Assembly (NCBI GenBank): GCA_011391695.1
Contig: JAABQB010000023.1
Span: 1 to 43,481 of the forward strand
Reading direction: 5' to 3'
DNA: 43,481 nt
Source: Desulfobacteraceae bacterium
Lineage (GTDB): Bacteria > Desulfobacterota > Desulfobacteria > Desulfobacterales > RPRI01
A program made the translations under genes and the position numbers. Positions 1 to 6,768 of this stretch are shown here, one piece after another (position 1 is the first letter of the stretch; each line of letters starts with the position of its first letter). The notes below the pieces were generated by a model. It made no database searches, was not told the origin of the DNA, and worked only from the letters and a program-made list of their open reading frames with translations.

Positions 1-31
1 GCGATTTTATCGTAAATTTATCAAAACGCAT
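1..31 (-). CDS. clpB: ClpB-type disaggregase, first 10 codons only (partial)
   Basis: An ATG at 31-29 reads MRFDKFTIKS to the window edge. This is the usual N-terminal start of the ClpB AAA+ disaggregase, which works with DnaK to solubilise aggregated protein in the cytoplasm. A strong AGGAGG ribosome-binding site lies 6-7 bases upstream (about 38-43). Only ten residues are visible, so the call rests on the N-terminal signature and the clean start site. The gene lies downstream of the TonB receptor gene on the same strand, but a REP-like double hairpin separates them, so it probably has its own promoter. Any protein with a similar N-terminus remains possible. Confidence 0.55.
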   Translation of the reverse strand, partial: MRFDKFTIKS

Positions 32-87
32 AAATGCCTCCTGATTTAATGATACATTTTTGCTGGTTCCGTAAAATATCTTAGATC

Positions 88-160
88 CTGTCACTCCCGT
101 GAAAACGGGAGTCCAGAATTAGGTGAAAAGACTGGATCCCCGCTTCCGCGGGAATGACGA
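88..160. repeat. REP-like double-hairpin intergenic repeat
   Basis: Two facing hairpins. The first has an 8-bp perfect stem (93-100 with 105-112) closed by a GAAA loop. The second has arms 136-143 and 148-155 with one mismatch and a TTCC loop. The outer ends GTCACTCCCG and CGGGAATGAC are inverted copies with one mismatch, so the unit is a palindrome of palindromes. Its wording (gtcactcccg / ctggatcccc / gcgggaatgac) resembles extragenic repeats common in Proteobacteria. It sits between the end of the TonB receptor gene and clpB and may act as a transcript-end structure. Confidence 0.7.
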
Positions 161-176
161 AAAAGAGAAAATAAAG

Positions 177-2210
177 CTAGAATTCAAACTGGATTCCAGC
201 AAAAAAATTTCTTTCGGGTGCTGGGTAGAAATTCCGCTTCGTCAGGAAAGTATCCATAACACCATACTCCGAGTATTTCCTGTCGGTCAGATTATTGACT
301 CCTATAAATGCCTTGATCATCTTGTATTTGTACGCAAGCTTTGCATCAATCGTATAATACGAATCAAGCTTATCGAAGTTATTTGCCTGATCGCTGATTA
401 CATGACTTGAACCAATGTAATTATATGCCGCCGAAAAAACAAGACCGGTAACAGCAACATCGTCGATCCGGAACCCGAGATTCCCCTTGTAACCGGGCAC
501 TGCGGGAATCTCATTTCCTTTGTATGGCGCTTTTTCAAAGTTTGCCTCTTCATAGGTGAAATTTCCGAAAAGGGTAAGTTTATCAATCGGTTTCGCCTTG
601 TATCCGATTTCAATACCCTGATGAAGCGTTTCGGGATGATTTTCGTTGCCGAATGTTGATGGATTATAGAAAAGTTCATTCTCTATCTCAGCCCTGAAGA
701 GAGTTACGCTTCCTGAAATTCTCTCCGTGAAAGAATGCCTGATTCCGGCTTCATAATGGATCCCTGTCTGGGGTTTAAGCCCGGTATTGGCTTTATACGT
801 TAATGTGCTCCAGTCAATGTAAACCAGTTCATCTGTGAGCGGAAACCGAAAGCTCCGGTTAGCCCTGACAAATACTGAAGATTTTTTAGCATATATGAAT
901 GTCAGCCCTGCATTGTAAGCATTTTCAGAATCACTTGTCTGTTCGTCAAGAGGCCCGAGAAAACCTGTCATATCTTTTTGTAAAAGGTCATACTGTACTT
1001 TTTCATGACGCGCTCCCAGAGATAGAAGGATATTCTCTTTAACGGCGTATTCGTTGTTTAAATATAATCCTGCGGAATCTCTTTTAATATTTGAAATGCT
1101 GGTTTTGGTCGTTAACGGTATGAAAAAACCGCCATACGAATCTATATCCTGTTCAGACCAGTAAAAATCTGCACCGGCAACCAATCTGTTCTTGTGGTTA
1201 AAAATGTCTCCGTTCCAAATATACCGGGGAGTAACACCCCATGTCTCCGAATTGGAATCGGTTGCCAGCGGACTTGTTGAATCCGGAAAGACAGCTTCGC
1301 TTGAACGATTCCTGTAAGATAAGTCAGCTACCATCGTTCCGTAATTTCCAACCATTAGATCTATCCCGGCTTTTATATAAGAATCTTTACTGTTTCCTTC
1401 ATCCAGAGGATTGGTACTATCTCTTCTATCTGATTTCAGCTGCGTTTCCGTCAACGGACCCGGAAGACCGTATTCATCTTCATGATATGAACCGATTATT
1501 TTCAGACTTAATGATTCGCTTGCATCAAAAACAATCTTTCCTCCGATATCTTCAGCTTTGTATTTGTTATTCTTTCTGTACCCATCAGTCTCATCATGGC
1601 TTGCATTAATGGATGCGGCTATCATGTCATATCCCCCGCTGACGGAGGCCTCCATGCGTTTGCGATCATAACTTCCCAAAGTAATGCCGCCTTTTGTCGT
1701 GAATTTGTCGGATGGTGTTTTTGTGATTATATTGATCACGCCTCCCGTCGCATTATCTCCATAAAGAACAGTTCCTGTTCCCCTTACAATTTCAATCCGT
1801 TCAACCTGATCGATCGGGATCTGTGTCCAGTCCACTCCGCTAAGATCAATACCGTTAACTCTGCGGCCGTCTACGAGAACCAGAGTGTTATATGGCCCTG
1901 TTTCGCCATAGCCTCGCAAATCAACCTGTGTATTTTTTCCGTTTCCTTGAAGATTTCTGACAACAATACCCTCTCCTGAACTCAATAGATCGGATATTGA
2001 ACCTGCATTCGAATTTTTTATATCTTCATGGGTAATAACGGTTATTCCGGCCGGAACTCTTTCGATTTCACTCGCGGTTCGGGTGGCGGTGACCACAACC
2101 TCAGGAAGCGTGGCCATACTTTTTTCTTCTTTTGTCGCCGTTTCAGCCCGGCAAACTCCTGCAAACATAAGAGGAATACAAATAATAATAAATTTCAAAC
2201 ATTTGAACAT
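177..2210 (-). CDS. TonB-dependent outer-membrane receptor, BtuB-like
   Basis: A 677-residue outer-membrane receptor that would import a ligand, probably cobalamin or another corrinoid, using TonB energy. Residues 1-22 form a signal peptide ending VCRA. The TonB-box/plug region follows (LPEVVVTATRT from about 34, plug to about 170, with DLRGYGE, VLVDGRRVNG and RGTGTVLYGDNATGGVINI), then a long beta-barrel ending in a C-terminal aromatic residue (GIQFEF). The start has a good AAAGGAG site 8 bases upstream. The substrate is inferred from the cobalamin riboswitch and terminator upstream; without them only 'TonB-dependent receptor' would be justified. No frameshift is seen. Confidence 0.9.
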   Translation of the reverse strand: MFKCLKFIIICIPLMFAGVCRAETATKEEKSMATLPEVVVTATRTASEIERVPAGITVITHEDIKNSNAGSISDLLSSGEGIVVRNLQGNGKNTQVDLRGYGETGPYNTLVLVDGRRVNGIDLSGVDWTQIPIDQVERIEIVRGTGTVLYGDNATGGVINIITKTPSDKFTTKGGITLGSYDRKRMEASVSGGYDMIAASINASHDETDGYRKNNKYKAEDIGGKIVFDASESLSLKIIGSYHEDEYGLPGPLTETQLKSDRRDSTNPLDEGNSKDSYIKAGIDLMVGNYGTMVADLSYRNRSSEAVFPDSTSPLATDSNSETWGVTPRYIWNGDIFNHKNRLVAGADFYWSEQDIDSYGGFFIPLTTKTSISNIKRDSAGLYLNNEYAVKENILLSLGARHEKVQYDLLQKDMTGFLGPLDEQTSDSENAYNAGLTFIYAKKSSVFVRANRSFRFPLTDELVYIDWSTLTYKANTGLKPQTGIHYEAGIRHSFTERISGSVTLFRAEIENELFYNPSTFGNENHPETLHQGIEIGYKAKPIDKLTLFGNFTYEEANFEKAPYKGNEIPAVPGYKGNLGFRIDDVAVTGLVFSAAYNYIGSSHVISDQANNFDKLDSYYTIDAKLAYKYKMIKAFIGVNNLTDRKYSEYGVMDTFLTKRNFYPAPERNFFAGIQFEF

Positions 2211-2259
2211 AACACTTTCTCCTTTCCCAAATTAATAAAGTTAATCTGGGTCCGGGCAT

Positions 2260-2293
2260 AAAAAAACCCGGACCGAAATGAATCGATCCGGGG
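2260..2293 (-). terminator. Rho-independent terminator, expression platform of the B12 riboswitch
   Basis: On the minus strand a CCCCGGA/TCCGGG hairpin (2267-2293) is followed by a run of seven T residues (2260-2266). It lies between the cobalamin riboswitch and the receptor start at 2210, about 95 bases after the aptamer ends. That position and the T-run are typical of a transcriptional attenuator: with B12 bound, the terminator would form and stop transcription before the receptor gene. A second TCCGGG just downstream (2251-2256) could offer an alternative pairing partner. Confidence 0.75.
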
Positions 2294-2389
2294 ATTTCCC
2301 ATTTTTTATCCTCTGATCTTACTAAATACCTCGGTCCTCGAATGGTATTTTCGAGATCTTTGCATAACACCCAAAAATCTCTTTTCTTA

Positions 2390-2697
2390 TTCAGGCAGGT
2401 CTTCTGACTTACGGATCATTCTAATGCCGCACCTTCCCGGACTGAGACCTTTGTATAACGCCCCCTTTTGCCCGATTTCTTCGTCAGACTCAAATTTTAA
2501 TCCTCGAAATACTACAATGTATTCCTGCGGTTAAAATTATCGCCTTCCTCGAACTTGGACAAAATTGGACGTTCTTCAAAGGTCTCGGACTATAATTATC
2601 CAGTGGTTTAATGCGGTTTTCGTCCCCGATTACAGCGGCGGGCCCGTCCCCGATTTTAACGGGGTTCCCTTTTATTTTTTAAATACAAGCACCTGAA
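2390..2697 (-). promoter_or_regulatory. Cobalamin riboswitch (B12 element), interrupted by a MITE
   Basis: On the minus strand the conserved parts occur in order: a P1 arm TTCAGG (2692-2697), AGGTGC, GGGAACCCCG, the core GGGCCCGCCGCTGT, ACCGCATTAAACCACTGG, then after a break GGGAAGGTGCGG, and the B12-box-like AAGTCAGAAGACCTGCC with the closing arm CCTGAA (2390-2395). The aptamer is about 310 bases rather than about 200 because a 143-bp element lies in one peripheral hairpin. Without it the arm reads as a short CTGGA/TCCGG stem. A terminator downstream completes the switch. It probably represses the TonB receptor gene when B12 is plentiful. Confidence 0.9.
2444..2586 (-). mobile_element. Palindromic MITE inserted in the riboswitch, with 5-bp target duplication
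   Basis: A 143-bp non-coding element with perfect 10-bp ends GAGACCTTTG / CAAAGGTCTC. The similarity extends to about 24 of 30 positions (AACGtCC..TTTTGtCC against its mirror). Inner inverted pairs (ATTTTAA/TTAAAAT, AATAC/GTATT at the apex) mean it can fold as one long hairpin. It is flanked by identical GGACT pentamers at 2439-2443 and 2587-2591, as expected for a target duplication. Deleting the element and one pentamer rebuilds a canonical riboswitch hairpin. It has no transposase, so it is a non-autonomous element mobilised in trans. Confidence 0.8.
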
Positions 2698-2708
2698 CGA
2701 TTATGTCT

Positions 2709-2735
2709 GTTATATATTTATATTTTTAAAGTCAA
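2709..2735 (-). promoter_or_regulatory. Possible sigma-70 promoter for the riboswitch transcript
   Basis: On the minus strand TTGACT (2730-2735) and TATAAC (2709-2714) are 15 bases apart in a very AT-rich stretch. Transcription from about 2702 would begin a few bases before the riboswitch P1 arm at 2697. The hexamers are good but the spacing is short, so this is tentative. It lies next to the decayed insertion sequence. Confidence 0.4.
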
Positions 2736-2756
2736 TAAATTTTATTTAAAAAGGCG

Positions 2757-2940
2757 TCACTTACACCCGTAATCGCGCCGCTTTCCCTGACTTAATCTGC
2801 CCTCTGTCCAATCTCCATAAGCTTCTTCAAATCTCATCTTCCGAATCTCCTGCGATAACTCTGTCCGTCTCATTTGTCACCTCCATCGGTGACTATATCA
2901 AACCGGACAGATCATGTGCTATAAACCCGGACAGTTTACT
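2757..2940 (-). pseudogene. Decayed 5' end of an insertion sequence (transposase N-terminus)
   Basis: An ATG at 2873 opens a 38-codon frame whose first part (MRRTELSQEIRKMRFEEAYG) resembles the start of transposases of the ISNCY/IS481-like type. With two one-base corrections the next residues become SQEEAARLLGVSDA, a helix-turn-helix like that of such transposases; as it stands the frame ends at 2757. Upstream, two copies of CCGGACAG (2903-2910 and 2927-2934) look like terminal or transposase-binding repeats of the element end. The rest of the transposase is absent. The family assignment is from memory of sequence style and is tentative. Confidence 0.5.
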
Positions 2941-3005
2941 TGCTTCTAACATTTTTGAACCATCGGTATTGTAAATAATCATATCTTCTGGTAAAAATCA
3001 GACGC

Positions 3006-3650
3006 ATGGATACCAAAGAGAAAAACAATGAAAAGCCGTTTCTGATACTTGCCTCCAAGTCTCCCAGGCGAAGGTACTTATTAAAGCAGGCTGGTCTTTC
3101 GTTTTCCGTAATACCAAGTGATTTTGATGAAAACTCGGTTCCGGCAACTCATCCTGATAACTATGTCAAAGTCTTAGCCGAATCAAAGGCAATGGACATA
3201 TCAAACAAGTATCCGGAAAGTTGGGTAATCGGAGCTGATACGGTTGTTGTTATCGGCGGACAAATCCTTGGAAAACCATCATCCCTTTCAGATGCAAGGG
3301 AAATGCTCAAGAGCTTGAGCGGACAGACGCATCTGGTTCTGACCGGCTACTGCATCTGCTGCAAGGTTAAAAACCGTTTTTTTTCTGAAACAATCAAAAC
3401 AGAAGTCCTTTTCAAGAATCTTACCGATGAAGAAGTTGAATGGTATATCCATACAAAGGAGCCTTTTGACAAGGCGGGTGCATATGCAATACAGGGACTC
3501 GGAACTTTTCTCGTAAAAAGCGTAAACGGATCATACACCAACGTGGTCGGACTGCCTGTATGCGAAGTCCTGGAAATACTGATAAAAGAAGGTGTCATGA
3601 GTTTTGAATCAAATCACAGGATCAATAATTTCTTTCGGGAGCAGTTTTGA
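3006..3650 (+). CDS. maf: Maf-family nucleoside triphosphate pyrophosphatase
   Basis: A 214-residue cytoplasmic Maf/HAM1-fold enzyme that would hydrolyse non-canonical or pyrimidine NTPs (dTTP/UTP in the YhdE branch) to NMP and PPi, a house-cleaning role linked to cell-division arrest. Signatures are ASKSPRRRYLL near residue 17, PSDFDE, VIGADTVVV with the catalytic Asp, GKPSSLSDAREML, FDKAGAYAIQG and YTNVVGLPV. Length is slightly above the usual 190-200 because of the C-terminal tail. It begins a tight plus-strand operon: its stop TGA overlaps the TTG start of yggS. The upstream ribosome-binding site is weak. Confidence 0.93.
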   Translation: MDTKEKNNEKPFLILASKSPRRRYLLKQAGLSFSVIPSDFDENSVPATHPDNYVKVLAESKAMDISNKYPESWVIGADTVVVIGGQILGKPSSLSDAREMLKSLSGQTHLVLTGYCICCKVKNRFFSETIKTEVLFKNLTDEEVEWYIHTKEPFDKAGAYAIQGLGTFLVKSVNGSYTNVVGLPVCEVLEILIKEGVMSFESNHRINNFFREQF

Positions 3651-4342
3651 AAGAAAGAATAAAAGAAATTTTAAACCGTATAAATAAAGCTGCCTCCTCC
3701 TGCAACCGTGAACCTGAAAGCGTAAGCATTGTTGCTGTTACCAAAACAGTGCCTGCGGAAAGAATCAGGGAAGCTGTTGCTTCGGGAATATCTGTCATAG
3801 GTGAAAGCTACATCCAGGAGGCAAGAAACAAATATGACCTCCTTTCCGGCACCCCTGTCTCATGGCACTTTATAGGCCACCTTCAGACAAACAAGGCAAA
3901 ATACGCCGTAAAAATGTTTGATCTTATTCACTCGGTTGATTCAGTCAAACTTGCAGAAGAGCTTGATATCCAGGCAAAAAAAATCAACAAGGTGCAAAAC
4001 ATCCTTATCCAGATCAACATAGGCAGGGAAGAGACAAAATCAGGGATAAATGAAGAAGATGTACAGGACTTCATAAAGGAATCTGCCCGGTTTCAAAACA
4101 TTGCAGTTAAAGGTCTCATGGTAATCCCTCCTTTTTTTGACGACCCTGAAATTGTGCGGCCCTATTTTTCGTCACTGCGCATACTGCAGGGCAAAATCAA
4201 AAATTCGTTTGTTTCAGATGCCATGCGGAGCATTTCGGTAGATGAGCTTTCCATGGGAATGAGCGGGGATTTTGAGGTTGCAATAGAAGAAGGCTCGACG
4301 CTTGTCAGAATTGGAACTGCTGTGTTTGGAGAAAGAAAATGA
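3647..4342 (+). CDS. yggS: YggS-family pyridoxal-phosphate homeostasis protein
   Basis: A 231-residue PLP-binding protein of the YggS/PROSC family, which keeps free pyridoxal 5'-phosphate and related amino-acid pools in balance and has no known catalysis. The PLP lysine is in VAVTKTV (K33); other signatures are GESYIQEA, WHFIGHLQTNKAK, HSVDSVKLAEEL, GLMVIPPF and LSMGMSGDFEVAIEEGSTLVRIGTAVFG. The start is TTG inside the maf stop (TTGA) with GGGAG six bases upstream; length and N-terminal motif agree with it. Its last codons overlap queH (ATGA), indicating translational coupling. Confidence 0.93.
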   Translation: MKERIKEILNRINKAASSCNREPESVSIVAVTKTVPAERIREAVASGISVIGESYIQEARNKYDLLSGTPVSWHFIGHLQTNKAKYAVKMFDLIHSVDSVKLAEELDIQAKKINKVQNILIQINIGREETKSGINEEDVQDFIKESARFQNIAVKGLMVIPPFFDDPEIVRPYFSSLRILQGKIKNSFVSDAMRSISVDELSMGMSGDFEVAIEEGSTLVRIGTAVFGERK

Positions 4343-4869
4343 AAACACTCTTGCACATATGCTGCGCCCCCTGTTCCATATATCCCGTTAAAACCATGCG
4401 CGCAGATGGAATCGACGTAACCGGTTTTTTCTATAACAATAACATCCATCCATATACCGAGTATATCAAAAGAAGGGACGCGCTGGTTCAATATGCAAAA
4501 TTTGCTGATCTTGAAATAATTTTCAGAGACGATTATGACCTTGAGGGTTTTCTCCGGTCAATGATATTCAGAGAGGCAAACCGCTGCGCTTTCTGTTACC
4601 ATGAGCGCCTGAATGTTACAGCTTTATACGCAAGGGAGGCCGGTTATGATTCTTTTACCACCACACTTCTTTACAGCATATATCAGAAGCACGATATGAT
4701 TAAGGAGATCGGAGAATCGGCCGGGAAGTCGGCTGGAATTCACTTTTGCTACAGTGATTTTCGGCCCGGATGGAAAGAGGGAGTAACTGAATCGAAGCGG
4801 CTTGAGCTGTACAGGCAGAAATACTGCGGATGCATATACAGTGAAAAAGAAAGATATTTGACTGCGTAG
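4339..4869 (+). CDS. queH: Epoxyqueuosine reductase QueH
   Basis: A 176-residue protein of the QueH (former DUF208) family, which reduces epoxyqueuosine to queuosine in tRNA, a non-homologous alternative to QueG. The cysteine pattern fits iron-sulfur and redox sites: HICCAPCS near the start (C8, C9, C12), CAFC (C83, C86) and YCGC near the end (C163, C165). FFYNNNIHPYTEY is also a family signature. The ATG overlaps the yggS stop by four bases, and the M48 protease gene begins directly after its stop. Nothing looks altered. Confidence 0.93.
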   Translation: MKTLLHICCAPCSIYPVKTMRADGIDVTGFFYNNNIHPYTEYIKRRDALVQYAKFADLEIIFRDDYDLEGFLRSMIFREANRCAFCYHERLNVTALYAREAGYDSFTTTLLYSIYQKHDMIKEIGESAGKSAGIHFCYSDFRPGWKEGVTESKRLELYRQKYCGCIYSEKERYLTA

Positions 4870-6696
4870 ATGTTTACCAACTTCATATATTTCATAATTG
4901 CAATACTCATCTACTCTACCTATCAGTATTCAGGTTCGGCAAATGATGCCTCTCTTCCGGAAGCTCTTTTTATTTTTATCTGCCTTTCCATCATCTTTAT
5001 TTATTTCATTTTCAGCGGTTTCAGAAAGCTTGAAAAAAGCATCTCATATGAAAATCGGTTTTTATATTATAATAAATTCGATTCTTTATTAAACACCGGT
5101 TCCATAATTGCCATACTCCTTTTTGCCGTAAATATTTATGGCATCAACCTCCCCTCCTATACCCGCGAAATACCTCTCTTCAAATCGGTTCCGGCTGTTG
5201 AGGCTCTTTTTTTTCTGTGCCTCTTTCTGCTTTATCTGTCCATAATATGGGCCTTGGCATTCGGGGCATATAAAAAACTTTATTGCGCTGATGATTTATC
5301 AAGGCGCTCTTACGTAACTTCCAATATTTCCTTTTCCGTACCGGTTGTGATGCCTTGGCTGCTCCTTTCTTTTGCAGCAGACATCATTAATCTCCTGCCG
5401 TTTGAAAGCCCGAAACGGTTTCTTTCAACAACCGGGGGCGAGCTTATCTTTTTTACCTTTTTTCTCTTTGTTATCGCCATTTTCGGTCCTGTTTTAATTC
5501 AAACATTCTGGAGATGCACGCCAGTTGAGGAGGGAAATAACAGGGAAATGATAGAGGCGGTCTGCAAAAGAGCCGGTGTAAAAATTTCCGATATCCTTTA
5601 CTGGCCTGTATTCGGAACAAGAATGATAACGGCCGGTGTAATGGGACTCGTAAGCAGATTCCGCTACCTTCTCGTCACGAAAGCCCTTCTCAGCCTTCTT
5701 GAGCCTGAAGAGATTGAATCAGTCATGGCCCATGAAATAGGACATATTAAACTGAGACATTTCTTGTTCTACATGGTATTTTTTTTAGGATATATGCTCT
5801 TTTCCCTCGCCACCTTCGATATGATTATCTATCTGGTGATTTATGCAAAACCTCTCTACCGCTTTCTAACAGACTACGGGGTTAAGCAGGCTACGGTCAT
5901 CTCAATATCCTTCGGTATCACCATCACAATTTTGTTCCTTGTATATTTCCGGTTCATTTTCGGATATTTCATGCGCAACTTCGAACGTCAGGCTGATATA
6001 TACGTTTACTCATTTTTCGACAGCGCAAAACCGCTCATATCAACCCTCGAAAAAATTGCGTATGCAAGCGGACAGCCTGCCGACAAACCGAACTGGCACC
6101 ATTTCAGCATCAAAGACAGGATTGAATACCTTAAAAGGTGCGATGCTGACAAGACCTGGATCAAGCGCCACAATATCAAAATTAAAAAAAGCATGGCGGT
6201 ATACCTTGCAGGATTGTTAATAATCGGGACGGTCGGCTACAATTTGAATTTCGGTGAAAAGGGGAAAAGAATAAACGAGTATTTCATTGAAAAGATTCTA
6301 CTCGGGGAAATACAAAATAATCCCGATAATCCGGATCTCCATGGAATGCTCGGAGACTTTTACTACAGCATAAAGGACCTTCATAAAGTGAAAAAAGCGT
6401 ATGAAGATGCACTTTCCATTGATCCTGATAATCCAAGGGTTTTAAATAATCTGGCGTGGCTATACGCGACATGCGAAGATGAAAGCATCCGGAATGCCGC
6501 GATGGCCGTTACTCTTGCCAAACGGACTGTCAGGATTGAGGAAAAACCACATTTTTATGATACGCTTGCAGAAAGTTATTATGCTGCAGGGGAATATAAA
6601 GAGGCGGTTGAAGCGGCGAAAAAGGCTCTTTTACTTGCAGGTTCAGACAAATCCTATTACGAAAAACAGCTGAATAAATTCCTTACCGCCAAATGA
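4870..6696 (+). CDS. M48-family membrane zinc metalloprotease with C-terminal TPRs
   Basis: A 608-residue integral-membrane peptidase. The N-terminal half has several hydrophobic spans (about 1-25, 30-50, 70-95, 110-135, 160-180, 190-215). The HtpX/Ste24-type catalytic motif HEIGH is at 288-292, and the third zinc ligand is probably Glu372 in FERQAD. Further spans follow at about 300-365 and 430-450. The tail holds about three TPR units (NPDNPDLHGMLGDFYYS, NPRVLNNLAWLYA, AESYYAAGEYKEAV). The family degrades misfolded or orphan membrane proteins or processes termini. The start ATG immediately follows the queH stop. The specific substrate cannot be inferred. Confidence 0.88.
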   Translation: MFTNFIYFIIAILIYSTYQYSGSANDASLPEALFIFICLSIIFIYFIFSGFRKLEKSISYENRFLYYNKFDSLLNTGSIIAILLFAVNIYGINLPSYTREIPLFKSVPAVEALFFLCLFLLYLSIIWALAFGAYKKLYCADDLSRRSYVTSNISFSVPVVMPWLLLSFAADIINLLPFESPKRFLSTTGGELIFFTFFLFVIAIFGPVLIQTFWRCTPVEEGNNREMIEAVCKRAGVKISDILYWPVFGTRMITAGVMGLVSRFRYLLVTKALLSLLEPEEIESVMAHEIGHIKLRHFLFYMVFFLGYMLFSLATFDMIIYLVIYAKPLYRFLTDYGVKQATVISISFGITITILFLVYFRFIFGYFMRNFERQADIYVYSFFDSAKPLISTLEKIAYASGQPADKPNWHHFSIKDRIEYLKRCDADKTWIKRHNIKIKKSMAVYLAGLLIIGTVGYNLNFGEKGKRINEYFIEKILLGEIQNNPDNPDLHGMLGDFYYSIKDLHKVKKAYEDALSIDPDNPRVLNNLAWLYATCEDESIRNAAMAVTLAKRTVRIEEKPHFYDTLAESYYAAGEYKEAVEAAKKALLLAGSDKSYYEKQLNKFLTAK

Positions 6697-6768
6697 TTAC
6701 TGATAACTGAACACTGATAACTGTTTCCCTACCGGCCACTCGACCCCTTGACCCATCGAACCCTTCTT

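Noticed and set aside
123-410. 95-codon plus-strand frame at the start of the window
   Set aside because: It runs through the REP-like repeat and antisense to the end of the TonB receptor; no coding support.
2444-2586. Reading the 143-bp insert as a normal variable arm of the riboswitch
   Set aside because: Perfect terminal repeats, flanking GGACT duplication and a second copy of its end at 24209 indicate an inserted element.
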